Shown here: positions 17,116-25,408 of the stretch, in pieces
Position numbering within the stretch: the stretch's first letter is position 1
Layout of the letters: each line of letters opens with the position of its first letter
Notes under the pieces: model-generated
Told to the model about the DNA's origin: nothing
Databases searched by the model: none
What the model saw: only the letters and a program-made list of their open reading frames with translations
Source: Phreatobacter sp.
GTDB taxonomy: Bacteria; Pseudomonadota; Alphaproteobacteria; Rhizobiales; Phreatobacteraceae
NCBI RefSeq assembly: GCF_030691135.1
Contig: NZ_JAUYFA010000031.1
Span: forward strand, 1 to 64,000
Length of the DNA: 64,000 bases
Direction of reading: 5' to 3'
Translations under genes and position numbers: made by a program

Positions 17116-18054
17116 ATGAAAATACTTGTCACGGGCGCGTGCGGCTACAAGGGCAGCGTGCTGGTTCCGAAGCTTTTGAAGGCTGGCCATCAGGTCGTCG
17201 GCTTCGACATCCAGTGGTTCGGCAACGAGCTCGAGCCGCATCCGGACCTGAACGTGGTGCAGGGCGATGTGCGCAACATCGACGAGGTGCCGCTCGACGG
17301 CATCGACGCCATCATCCACCTCTCCTCCGTCGCCAACGACCCCTGCGGCGACCTCGATCCCAAGCTGACCTGGGAAATCTCCTGCCTCGCCACCATGCAG
17401 CTGGCCGACCGCGCCAAGCGCCGGGGCATCAAGCGCTTCATCTACGCCTCGTCCGGGTCGGTCTACGGCGTGAAGGACGAGGAGCAGGTCACCGAGGACC
17501 TCGAACTGCTGCCGATCTCGGAATACAACAAGACCAAGATGTGCGGCGAGCGCATCATGCTGTCCTATTCCGAGGACATGGTTGTGCAGATCGTCCGGCC
17601 CGCCACCGTCTGCGGCTTCTCGCCGCGCATGCGTCTCGACGTCTCGGTCAACATGCTGACCATGCAGGCGCTGAAGAACGGCAAGATCACGGTGTTCGGC
17701 GGCGATCAGACGCGCCCGAACATTCACATCGACGACATCACCGACCTTTACATCTTCCTGCTCGACAATCCGCAGCACACGGGCATCTACAATGCCGGCT
17801 TCGAGAATATCTCGATCCTCGCCATCGCCGAGATGGTCGGCCACCATCTGGACGCCGAGATCGTGGTGACGCCGTCTAACGATCCCCGCTCCTATCGGGT
17901 CAATTCCGACAGGCTGCTGGCCACCGGCTTCCGGCCGAAGAAGACGGTCGAGGACGCGATCAAGGAACTGATCGGCCTCTACCGCCAGGGCGTGCTGATC
18001 GAGCAGGATCGCTGGCATAACCTCAAGTGGATGCAGCAGAAGGCGGCGCAGTGA
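17116..18054 (+). CDS. NAD-dependent epimerase/dehydratase (extended SDR), first gene of heptose-type operon
   Basis: 312 residues from ATG 17116; upstream residues in the track ORF lie in the promoter region. 'VTGACGYKG' is the Rossmann motif, 'IYASSGSVYG' supplies Ser, and 'YNKTK' is the intact Tyr-x-x-x-Lys pair. 'FGGDQTRPNIHIDDI' is the usual substrate-domain signature of NDP-sugar epimerases/dehydratases. It leads a run of about ten genes with 1-20 base gaps or overlaps up to 25408, so it should act on the same nucleotide-sugar product. The exact reaction is open. Confidence 0.87.
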   Translation: MKILVTGACGYKGSVLVPKLLKAGHQVVGFDIQWFGNELEPHPDLNVVQGDVRNIDEVPLDGIDAIIHLSSVANDPCGDLDPKLTWEISCLATMQLADRAKRRGIKRFIYASSGSVYGVKDEEQVTEDLELLPISEYNKTKMCGERIMLSYSEDMVVQIVRPATVCGFSPRMRLDVSVNMLTMQALKNGKITVFGGDQTRPNIHIDDITDLYIFLLDNPQHTGIYNAGFENISILAIAEMVGHHLDAEIVVTPSNDPRSYRVNSDRLLATGFRPKKTVEDAIKELIGLYRQGVLIEQDRWHNLKWMQQKAAQ

Positions 18055-18056
18055 CC

Positions 18057-18665
18057 ATGACGGCCTTCGCGAATCCCGGCGATCATTTCCGCGATTACGC
18101 CTCGCGCCTGGCAAGCGTCCTCGGCGGCTTCGACTGGACGCCCGTCGAGGCTCTGGGGCACGACCTCAGGGCCGCATGGAGCAGCGGTGCGCAGGTGTTC
18201 TTCGCCGGCAACGGCGGCAGTGCCGGCAATGCGGTGCACCTCGCCAACGACTTCCTCTATGCGCTGTCGAAGCAGGCCGGTTCAGGCCTCCGGGTCCACG
18301 GCCTGCCGGCGAACCAGGCGGTGATCACCTCGCTCGCCAATGACGAAGGCTACGACAAGGTCTTCTCGCTGCAGCTGGCGGTGATGGCGCGCAAGGGCGA
18401 CATCCTCATCGTCTTCTCCGGTAGCGGCAATTCCCCGAACATCCTCAGGGCGCTCGAAGAGGCGAAGCGGATTGGCATGAAGAGCTATGCCGTGCTCGGT
18501 TTCTCCGGCGGCAAGGCCAAGGCCATGGCGGACGTCCCCATCCACCTCGCGCTCGATGACATGCAGATCGCGGAAGATTTCCAGCTGATCATGGGACACA
18601 TGCTGATGCAGTGGCTTTCCCAATACCGCGACGAAGTGGCGGCTGAACTGGCCGGGAGGTCCTGA
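18057..18665 (+). CDS. SIS-domain phosphosugar isomerase (GmhA-like)
   Basis: 202 residues from ATG 18057 (GTG 18051 is an alternative). 'FFAGNGGSAGNAVHLANDF' is the SIS phosphate-binding loop in the form seen in GmhA, and 'LIVFSGSGNSPNIL' is the second SIS motif. 'IAEDFQLIMGHMLM' near the end corresponds to the GmhA helix carrying catalytic residues. GmhA converts sedoheptulose 7-phosphate to D-glycero-D-manno-heptose 7-phosphate. The transketolase subunits three and four genes on make the matching substrate, which supports this assignment. Confidence 0.85.
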   Translation: MTAFANPGDHFRDYASRLASVLGGFDWTPVEALGHDLRAAWSSGAQVFFAGNGGSAGNAVHLANDFLYALSKQAGSGLRVHGLPANQAVITSLANDEGYDKVFSLQLAVMARKGDILIVFSGSGNSPNILRALEEAKRIGMKSYAVLGFSGGKAKAMADVPIHLALDDMQIAEDFQLIMGHMLMQWLSQYRDEVAAELAGRS

Positions 18666-18667
18666 GC

Positions 18668-19660
18668 GTGGCGGCACCCATTCTCGTCCTCGGCTCCAAC
18701 TCCTTCTCCGGCGCCAGCTTCTGCGATTTCGTGGCCGCGGCCGGCCGCGACGTCATCGCCACGTCCCGCTCCGACGAGCCGCACGAGGCCCTGCTGCCCT
18801 ACAAGTGGCGCAAGAACCCTGGCTCGGTACGTTTTCATCGGGTCGACATCAACCATGATCTCGACGCGCTCGACGCCCTTCTGAAGGCCGAGAAGCCGAC
18901 ACATATCGTCAATTTCGCTGCCCAGAGCATGGTCGGCGAGAGCTGGACCAATCCCGACCACTGGATGATGACCAACGTGGTCTCGACGGTGCGCCTGCAC
19001 GAGCGCCTGCGCCGCTACGACCGGCTGGAGCGCTACGTCCATGTCACGACGCCGGAAGTCTACGGTTCGACCGAGGGCTGGGTGAAGGAGGATTGCCCCT
19101 TCAATCCCTCGACGCCCTATGCGGTCAGCCGCGCCGCCGGCGACATGAGCCTGCGCACCTATTTCCAGACCTACCAGTTCCCGGTGCTCTTCACCCGCGC
19201 CGCCAATGTCTACGGGCCCGGCCAGCAGCTCTACCGCATCATTCCCCGCACCATCGTCGCCGCCGTGGGCGGGCAGAAGCTGAAGCTCGATGGCGGCGGC
19301 AAGTCGGTGCGCGTCTTCATCCACATGAACGACGTCTCCGACGCGACGCTGAAGATCGCCGAAAAGGGCACGCTGGGCGAGACCTATCACATCTCGGGCT
19401 ATGAGCTGGTCTCGATCCGCGAACTCGTCGAGATGATCCTTGCGCGCCTCGGCAAGCGCTTCGAGGATTGCGTCGAGATCGGGCCGGAGCGCCCGGGCAA
19501 GGACACCGCCTATACGCTCGACAGCGTCAAGATCCGGACCGAGCTCGGCTGGCGGGATTCGATCGGTCTCGACCAGGGCGTCGGCGACGTCATCGCCTGG
19601 GCCACGCGCTTCGGCGAGGCCGTCGGCCAGCTGCCCGCGCGCTATGAACACAAGGCCTGA
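18668..19660 (+). CDS. NDP-sugar 4,6-dehydratase-like SDR with altered catalytic motifs
   Basis: 330 residues, probable GTG start (second codon Ala). It resembles RmlB/GDP-mannose dehydratases: 'NFAAQSMVGESWTNP', 'TTPEVYGS', 'FTRAANVYGPGQQ'. Two expected residues differ: the T-D-E / T-S-E triad reads T-P-E, and the Tyr-x-x-x-Lys pair reads YAVSR, with Arg in place of Lys. The nucleotide loop GSNSFSG is also non-standard. It may still bind an NDP-heptose but with a different step, such as epimerisation. It lies 2 bases after the GmhA-like gene. Confidence 0.82.
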   Translation: MAAPILVLGSNSFSGASFCDFVAAAGRDVIATSRSDEPHEALLPYKWRKNPGSVRFHRVDINHDLDALDALLKAEKPTHIVNFAAQSMVGESWTNPDHWMMTNVVSTVRLHERLRRYDRLERYVHVTTPEVYGSTEGWVKEDCPFNPSTPYAVSRAAGDMSLRTYFQTYQFPVLFTRAANVYGPGQQLYRIIPRTIVAAVGGQKLKLDGGGKSVRVFIHMNDVSDATLKIAEKGTLGETYHISGYELVSIRELVEMILARLGKRFEDCVEIGPERPGKDTAYTLDSVKIRTELGWRDSIGLDQGVGDVIAWATRFGEAVGQLPARYEHKA

Positions 19661-19667
19661 CGGCCGC

Positions 19668-20528
19668 ATGACTGGGACCCCCGACATGGTTGTTGCGAAC
19701 GGCAAGAACGCGCCCGACAAGGCGGCGCTGGCGGCAGTAGCCGCAAGGCTCCGCGGCAAGGTGATCGAGATGAGCTCGGCCGCCGGTGCCGCCCATCTCG
19801 CCTCCTGCCTCTCCTGCTGCGACGTTCTGGCGGCCGCCTACTGGCACGTGCTGTCGATCGATCCGAAGAAGCCGGACTGGGCGGATCGCGACCGCTTCAT
19901 TCTTTCCAAGGGCCATGCGGCTGCGGCGCTCTACGCGACGCTCGCCTTCAAGGGCTATTTCCCCGAGGCCGAACTGGCGACCTATTGCCAGGATGGTGGC
20001 CGCCTCGCCGAACATCCCCCGGCCAATCTCCTGCCTGGCGTCGAGGCCGCTACCGGCTCGCTCGGCCATGGCCTGCCCATCGGCGTCGGCATGGCGCTCG
20101 CGGCCCGCATCCACGGCCAGAGCCACCGTGTCTATGCGCTGCTCTCGGACGGCGAGAACAACGAGGGCTCGGTCTGGGAAGCGGCGATGTTCGCCGCCGG
20201 CCAGAAGCTCGAGAACATCTGCGTGATCGTCGACTACAACAAGTGGCAGGCGACGGCCCGTTCCAACGAGACGCTGATGCTCGCCCCGCTGCGCGACAAA
20301 TGGGCCGCCTTCGGCTGGGACGCGCGCGAGATCGACGGCCATGACGTCGAGGCGCTGGCAGCCGCCATGGCCGACCTGCCCAATGGTTCGGGAAAGCCGG
20401 TGGCGCTGATCGCCCACACGGTCAAGGGCAAGGGCGTGTCCTTCATGGAGGACGACAACAACTGGCACTACCGCGCGCCGACCGCCGAAGAGGTGGTCAA
20501 GGCGCACAAGGAGCTCGGCCTCGCATGA
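19668..20528 (+). CDS. transketolase N-terminal (TPP-binding) subunit
   Basis: 286 residues from ATG 19668 (ATG 19686 also possible). 'RDRFILSKGHAAAALYA', 'GSLGHGLPIGVGMALA' and 'LLSDGENNEGSVWEA' are the TPP/Mg-binding signatures of the transketolase N-terminal domain, with a GDG-type motif (SDGENNEG). It forms an active enzyme with the C-terminal subunit whose ATG overlaps its stop. Transketolase moves a two-carbon ketol unit; from ribose-5-phosphate and xylulose-5-phosphate it yields sedoheptulose-7-phosphate, the substrate for the GmhA-like protein. Split transketolases inside sugar clusters are usually pathway-dedicated. Confidence 0.9.
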   Translation: MTGTPDMVVANGKNAPDKAALAAVAARLRGKVIEMSSAAGAAHLASCLSCCDVLAAAYWHVLSIDPKKPDWADRDRFILSKGHAAAALYATLAFKGYFPEAELATYCQDGGRLAEHPPANLLPGVEAATGSLGHGLPIGVGMALAARIHGQSHRVYALLSDGENNEGSVWEAAMFAAGQKLENICVIVDYNKWQATARSNETLMLAPLRDKWAAFGWDAREIDGHDVEALAAAMADLPNGSGKPVALIAHTVKGKGVSFMEDDNNWHYRAPTAEEVVKAHKELGLA

Positions 20529-21448
20529 GAAACGCATTCGCTGACGAACTGACGAAGCTCGGCGACGACGACGCGCGCGTGGTCATGCTCTCGGGCGATA
20601 TCGGCAACCGCCTGTTCGACAAGTTCAAGGACAAGCATCCGAGCCGGTTCCTGAACTGCGGCGTGGCCGAGCAGAACATGATGGGCGTGGCCGCCGGCAT
20701 GGCGATGTCGGGCCTGCGCCCCGTCGCCTACACGATCACACCTTTCGTGACGACGCGCTGCCTCGAGCAAATCCGTACCGATGCCTGCTACCACAACGTC
20801 CCGGTGACGGTGGTCTCCGTCGGCGCCGGCCTCGCCTATGCGGGCCTTGGTCCGACCCATCACGCCTGCGAGGACATTTCCTTCCTGCGCTCTATTCCGA
20901 ACATGTCGGTGATCTGCCCGGGCGACCCCTGGGAGGTGCGCGCCGCGCTGCGCGCCGTCATGAAGCAGGATGGCCCCTGCTACATCCGCATGGGCAAGAA
21001 GGGCGAGCCGAACATCCACAAGGCGATGCCGGCCGACTTCACCATCGGCAAGGCCATCACCATCGAGGACGGCAGCGACGTCTGCATCCTGTCCACCGGC
21101 AATATCCTTCCCGAGGCCGTCGAGGCCGGCCACATCCTCAAGAGCCACGGCATCTCGGCCCGCGTGGTCAGCTTCCACACCGTCAAGCCGCTCGATACGG
21201 CTTGCCTGGCGGAAGCCTTTGGCAAGTTCCGTCTGGTCGCCACCGTCGAGGAGCATTCGCTGATCGGCGGCCTCGGTTCGGCCGTGGCGGAATGGGTCGT
21301 CGACAACGAGGTCCATCCCAAGGCCTTCCTGCGCTTCGGCACGCCGGACATCTTCTACAAGCTCGCCGGCGAACAGGAATACGCGCGCGAGCAGCTGGGG
21401 CTGACCGGCCACCAGATCGCAGACCGCATCCTCAAGAAGCTCGCCTGA
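20525..21448 (+). CDS. transketolase C-terminal (pyrimidine-binding) subunit
   Basis: 307 residues, ATGA overlap with the N-terminal subunit. 'VMLSGDIGNRLFDKF', 'FLNCGVAEQNMMGVAAGMA' (with the catalytic Glu of the AEQN motif) and 'VTVVSVGAGLAYAGLGPTHHACED' are the conserved pyrimidine-domain elements. The C-terminal third is the transketolase C-domain ('TVEEHSLIGGLGSAVAEW'). Length and domain content match the other half of a split transketolase. Together the two genes make about 593 residues. Confidence 0.9.
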   Translation: MRNAFADELTKLGDDDARVVMLSGDIGNRLFDKFKDKHPSRFLNCGVAEQNMMGVAAGMAMSGLRPVAYTITPFVTTRCLEQIRTDACYHNVPVTVVSVGAGLAYAGLGPTHHACEDISFLRSIPNMSVICPGDPWEVRAALRAVMKQDGPCYIRMGKKGEPNIHKAMPADFTIGKAITIEDGSDVCILSTGNILPEAVEAGHILKSHGISARVVSFHTVKPLDTACLAEAFGKFRLVATVEEHSLIGGLGSAVAEWVVDNEVHPKAFLRFGTPDIFYKLAGEQEYAREQLGLTGHQIADRILKKLA

Positions 21449-21458
21449 GATCATCATC

Positions 21459-22499
21459 ATGAAGACCGAAGCCGCCATCCTCGTCGAGACCGGCAAGCCG
21501 CTGGAACTGGTCACCCTGTCGCTGCCGGCCATCAAGCCCGGTCAGGTGCTGGTGGAGATCGGCTTTTCCGGCGCCTGCGGCACCCAGGTCATGGAGTGGC
21601 GCGGCGACAAGGGCGAGGACAAGTGGCTGCCGCACTGCCTCGGCCATGAGGGCGTCGGAACGGTCCTCGAGGCCGGCTCCGCCGTCACCAAGGTCAAGGC
21701 GGGCGACAAGGTCGTGCTGTCCTGGATCAAGGGCACCGGCATCGAGGCCGGCGGCGCCGTTTACGAATGGGACGGCAAGAAGGTCAACGCCGGCGGCGTG
21801 ACCACCTTCCAGCGCCACGCCGTCGTCTCCGAAAACCGGCTGACGCTGCTGCAATCCGGCCTGCCACCCGAACTCGGCGTGCTGCTCGGCTGCGCCGCGC
21901 CGACCGGCATGGGCGCGATCTTCAATGTGCTCGACGTGCGCGCCGGGGATTCCGTCGCGATCTTCGGCACCGGCGGCATCGGCATCAATGCCGTGATGGC
22001 GGCCGCCTTTGCCGGCGCCACGCCGATCATCGGTATCGATCCGAGCCCGACCCGTCGTGCGCTGGCCAAGCTCTATGGCGCGACCCATGTCGTCGACCCC
22101 GGCGAAGGCGACGTTCTGGCTCAGATCAAGGCGATCGTGCCGCAGGGCGTCGATCGCGCGGTCGAAGCCTCCGGCCTGCCCATGGTCATGGACCAGGCGA
22201 TCAACGCAACCCGCCAGCAGGGCGGCCGCGCCGTGGTCATCGGCAATGCCCGCTATGGCGCCGAGCTCACCCTGAACCCCGGCGTCTTCAACCAGGGCAA
22301 GAGCCTGATGGGCACCTGGGGTGGCGACAGCGTGCCGGATCGCGACTATCCGCGCTACGGCAAGCTGCTGGCAGGCGGACGTTTCCCCGTGCGCGACCTG
22401 CTTTCGGCACCCTATTCGCTGGCCAAGGCCACCGACGCCCTGGCCGATCTCGCCGCCGGCAAGGTCGGCCGTCCGCTGATCGACATGAGCCTGGCCTGA
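21459..22499 (+). CDS. MDR-family zinc-dependent alcohol dehydrogenase, no structural zinc loop
   Basis: 346 residues. 'GFSGACGTQVMEWRGD' and 'HCLGHEGVGTVLEAG' give the catalytic zinc ligands (Cys, His-Glu). 'AIFGTGGIGINAVMAAAFAGA' is the NAD loop. The four-cysteine structural zinc loop expected around residues 90-115 is absent; that stretch reads 'GTGIEAGGAVYEWDGKKVNA'. It would oxidise an alcohol or reduce a keto group on the pathway's sugar or a related small molecule. It is in the middle of the operon, 10 bases after the transketolase. Confidence 0.85.
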   Translation: MKTEAAILVETGKPLELVTLSLPAIKPGQVLVEIGFSGACGTQVMEWRGDKGEDKWLPHCLGHEGVGTVLEAGSAVTKVKAGDKVVLSWIKGTGIEAGGAVYEWDGKKVNAGGVTTFQRHAVVSENRLTLLQSGLPPELGVLLGCAAPTGMGAIFNVLDVRAGDSVAIFGTGGIGINAVMAAAFAGATPIIGIDPSPTRRALAKLYGATHVVDPGEGDVLAQIKAIVPQGVDRAVEASGLPMVMDQAINATRQQGGRAVVIGNARYGAELTLNPGVFNQGKSLMGTWGGDSVPDRDYPRYGKLLAGGRFPVRDLLSAPYSLAKATDALADLAAGKVGRPLIDMSLA

Positions 22500-22510
22500 C
22501 GGGCGGCAAG

Positions 22511-23116
22511 ATGCGCATCGGGATCGACTTCGACAACACCATCGCCTGCTATGACGGGGTGTTCCACCAGGCCGCGCTCGAAAAGGGCCTGATCCCTGCC
22601 GGTCTCGGATCCAGCAAGAACGCTGTTCGCGACCACCTCAATGGCTCCGGCCGCAAGGACGAGTTCACCGCGCTGCAGGGCTATGTCTATGGCGCGCGCA
22701 TGGACCTCGTCGCGCCCTATCCGGGCATCGTCGCCTTTGTCGACGCGGCGCGCGCGGCCGGGCACGATCTCTTCATCGTCAGCCACAAGACCAGAACCCC
22801 GATGATGGGGCCGGCCTATGACATGCATGAGGCGGCCCGCGGTTTCCTCGCGGCACAGGCGCTCTCGGGCCCTGCCCGCGTGCCCCATGAAAACATCTTC
22901 TTCGAACTGACCAAGGAGGCGAAGGTCGCCCGCGCCGGCACGCTTGGCTGCGACGTCTTCATCGACGACCTCCCCGAAATCCTCGCCATGCCGGGCTTCG
23001 CGCCGGCCACGCGGCTGGTCCTGTTCGATCCCGACGCCAACCCGCAATTCGCCTCCCTGCCGCATGAACGGCACGGTGACTGGACCGCGGTCCGCCACGC
23101 CATCCTGGGCGCGTGA
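22511..23116 (+). CDS. HAD-superfamily hydrolase-like protein
   Basis: 201 residues from ATG 22511. 'GIDFDNTIACYDGVFH' carries the nucleophile motif DxDxT at the extreme N-terminus, 'LFIVSHKT' gives motif II Ser, and 'CDVFIDDLPEIL' gives the acidic motif IV. A helical cap (about residues 20-80) lies between motifs I and II. HAD proteins are mostly phosphatases or phosphomutases. This one is too divergent to name a substrate, but it is clearly different from the GmhB-like HAD at the end of the operon. It ends immediately before the kinase ATG. Confidence 0.75.
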   Translation: MRIGIDFDNTIACYDGVFHQAALEKGLIPAGLGSSKNAVRDHLNGSGRKDEFTALQGYVYGARMDLVAPYPGIVAFVDAARAAGHDLFIVSHKTRTPMMGPAYDMHEAARGFLAAQALSGPARVPHENIFFELTKEAKVARAGTLGCDVFIDDLPEILAMPGFAPATRLVLFDPDANPQFASLPHERHGDWTAVRHAILGA

Positions 23117-24148
23117 ATGGACGAGGTCCTGGCGATCGCGGCGCGTCTCTTTGGCAAGGCCGCGCTGGCGCCGCCCGTGTCGGCAGAGCGCCTCTCCGGC
23201 GGCAAGAACAACCGCGTCTTCCTGGTGAGCGATGCGGCAGGCGCCGCGCGCGTGCTCAAACTGTACCATGTCAGCGCCGCCGACAGCCGCGACCGGCTGG
23301 GCGCGGAATGGTGTTTCATCAGCTACGCCCGCGCGCGCGGCATCGACACCGTGCCGGAGCCGCTGGCCATGGACCGCGGCGATCATGCGGCCCTCTACAG
23401 CGTCCGCCCCGGGCACAAGCTGGCGCCGGGCGAGGTCGGCCATCTCCATGTCGAGGCGGCTCTCACCTTCATCATCGCGCTCAACAGCGCCCCGCGGGCC
23501 CTCGACGGGATCGCGCCCGGCTCGGAAGCCTGCTTCAGCCTCGCCGATCACCTGGCGACCGTCGCCCGCCGCGTCGCGCGCCTCGCCGACCTCGACCGCA
23601 CGGCGCCGCATGGCGAGGCAGCAGCGGCCTTTGTTGCGAATGAACTCGTGCCGGCCTGGGAGCGCGTCCGGCAGCGGATCGCCGCGGCGGCCGGCGCGGA
23701 GGGAGACGCCGCCCTCCCGCAGGAGGCGCGGATCGTCTCGCCCTCCGACTTCGGCTTCCACAACGCCCTCGTCGCCGATGGTGCCGTCTCCTTCATCGAC
23801 TTCGAATATGCCGGCCTCGACGACCCCGCCAAGCTCGTCGGTGATTTCTTCTCCGTCCCGGAGATCCCGACGCCGCAGGCGAGCCTCGAGCGTTTCATCG
23901 ATGGTCTCCAGGCCGGGCTGTCCCTCGGCGACGGCTTCGGTCGACGCGCCCGGCTGCTGCTTGATGCCTACCGGATCAAGTGGGCTTGCATCATCCTCAA
24001 CGACTTCCTGCCGCTCGACGAGGCGCGCCGCGCCTTCGCCCTCGGCACCGACCGCGCCGAGCGCTGCCGCGCCCAGCTCGCCAAGGCGCAGGCGATCCTC
24101 AAAGACCTGACCCCGTTCCACACCGGAGACCGCCATGGCCTATCGTGA
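23117..24148 (+). CDS. aminoglycoside/choline kinase-like phosphotransferase
   Basis: 343 residues. 'LSGGKNNRVFLVSD' resembles the nucleotide-binding N-lobe of APH/choline kinases. 'SPSDFGFHNALV' followed by 'SFIDFEYAGLDDPAKLVGDF' is the Brenner motif and Mg-binding DFE segment, with SDFGFHN replacing the usual HxDxxxxN. Such enzymes phosphorylate small hydroxylated molecules or sugars; here it may act on a sugar alcohol or free sugar. It overlaps the next gene by 14 bases, so translation is coupled. Confidence 0.8.
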   Translation: MDEVLAIAARLFGKAALAPPVSAERLSGGKNNRVFLVSDAAGAARVLKLYHVSAADSRDRLGAEWCFISYARARGIDTVPEPLAMDRGDHAALYSVRPGHKLAPGEVGHLHVEAALTFIIALNSAPRALDGIAPGSEACFSLADHLATVARRVARLADLDRTAPHGEAAAAFVANELVPAWERVRQRIAAAAGAEGDAALPQEARIVSPSDFGFHNALVADGAVSFIDFEYAGLDDPAKLVGDFFSVPEIPTPQASLERFIDGLQAGLSLGDGFGRRARLLLDAYRIKWACIILNDFLPLDEARRAFALGTDRAERCRAQLAKAQAILKDLTPFHTGDRHGLS

Positions 24149-24797
24149 ATTCGTCAGCCTCGTCCACAAGTCGACGAAGCGTGACTACCTCGCGCGCGTC
24201 AACGAGATCGACAAGGCGGAGGTTGCCGAGAAGGCGATCCAGTTCGGGCAGGACTACTGGGACGGCAGCCGCCTCACCGGCTATGGCGGCTACAAGTACG
24301 ATGGCCGCTGGCGCAAGGTCGCCGACGCCATGATCGCCGCCTACGGCCTGAAGCCCGGTATGAAGGTGCTCGATGTCGGTTCGGGCAAGGGCTTCCTGCT
24401 GCACGACTTCAAGGAGGCGATGCCCGGCCTCGAGGTCGCCGGCATCGACATCTCCCCCTATGCCGTCGAGCACACCATGGAGAGCGTCAAGCCCTTCTGC
24501 CAGGTCGGCAGCGCCGCCAAGGTCCCCTGGGCGGACAACAGCTTCGATCTCGTCATCTCCATCAACACCCTGCACAACCTCTACAATTTCGATCTCCATG
24601 CTGCCCTGAAGGAGATGGAGCGCGTCAGTCGCGGCGGCAAATACATCTGCGTCGAGGGCTACCGCAACGAGAGCGAGAAGGTGAACCTGATGTACTGGCA
24701 GCTCACCTGCCGCATCTTCCACACGCCGGAAGAATGGGCCTTCGACTTCGCCCAGGCCGGCTATACCGGCGACCACGAGTTCATCTATTTCGAATGA
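24135..24797 (+). CDS. class I SAM-dependent methyltransferase
   Basis: 220 residues. 'GMKVLDVGSGKGFLLHDF' is SAM motif I, 'VAGIDISPYAVEH' motif II, and 'WADNSFDLVISINTLHNL' motif IV/V of a Methyltransf_11/25-type fold. It starts within the kinase gene, and its stop overlaps the next ATG. It probably methylates a sugar or its carrier in the same pathway. Acceptor atom unknown. Confidence 0.87.
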   Translation: MAYREFVSLVHKSTKRDYLARVNEIDKAEVAEKAIQFGQDYWDGSRLTGYGGYKYDGRWRKVADAMIAAYGLKPGMKVLDVGSGKGFLLHDFKEAMPGLEVAGIDISPYAVEHTMESVKPFCQVGSAAKVPWADNSFDLVISINTLHNLYNFDLHAALKEMERVSRGGKYICVEGYRNESEKVNLMYWQLTCRIFHTPEEWAFDFAQAGYTGDHEFIYFE

Positions 24798-25408
24798 TCC
24801 CGCTGCTCGCCAACGGCTGCTGGGCCGAGATCAGGGGCGCCAGGGGGGCCGAGGCCCGGCCCTGCCTTTTCCTTGATCGCGACGGGGTCGTGATCGTCGA
24901 CCGCCATCACCTGGCCGACCCTGCCGGCGTTGAACTGGTGCCCGGCGCCGCGGCCCTTGTCGCCGCGGCCAACCGCTCGGGCTGGCTGGTCGGACTGGTC
25001 ACCAACCAGTCCGGCATCGGCCGCGGGCTGTTCGACTGGCAGGCCTTCGCCCGGGTCCAGGCCCGCGTGGAAGCGGAGTTGCAGGCAGGCGGTGCGGCGC
25101 TCGACTTCATCTGCGCCTGTCCCCATCACGCCGGCGGATTGGCCCCCTTCGACGTGGCCGATCATCCCTGGCGCAAACCCAATCCCGGCATGCTCCTGCA
25201 CGCCGCGACCGCGCTCGGCGTCGCCCTTCCCGCCTCCATCATGGTCGGTGACCGCGCCAGCGACATGGGAGCGGGAGCAGGCGCCGGGGTCGGCCATTGC
25301 TTCCTGATCGAAGGCATGAGCGACGAGGCGGCGACGGCCCGGGCGGCGGGTCTCGCCTTCCGGCCGTGCGACGGGCTGGACGAGGTCGAAAAGCTGCTCG
25401 TGGCCTAG
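24794..25408 (+). CDS. GmhB-like HAD-IIIA phosphatase with altered zinc site
   Basis: 204 residues from ATG 24794 (ATGA overlap). 'FLDRDGVVIVD' (DxDGV), 'LVTNQSGIGRG' and 'RKPNPGML...MVGDRASD' are the HAD-IIIA motifs of GmhB/HisB-N. GmhB removes the 7-phosphate of heptose 1,7-bisphosphate. The zinc loop is unusual: CPHH is kept, but the later CxC before RKP is replaced by HPW. It is the last plus-strand gene of the operon and ends on CTAG, sharing stop-codon bases with the convergent membrane cassette. Confidence 0.83.
   Translation: MIPLLANGCWAEIRGARGAEARPCLFLDRDGVVIVDRHHLADPAGVELVPGAAALVAAANRSGWLVGLVTNQSGIGRGLFDWQAFARVQARVEAELQAGGAALDFICACPHHAGGLAPFDVADHPWRKPNPGMLLHAATALGVALPASIMVGDRASDMGAGAGAGVGHCFLIEGMSDEAATARAAGLAFRPCDGLDEVEKLLVA

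Noticed and set aside
19440-20528. Upstream start (19440) for the transketolase N-subunit
   Set aside because: It would lie inside the preceding SDR gene; the family N-terminus begins near ATG 19668/19686.
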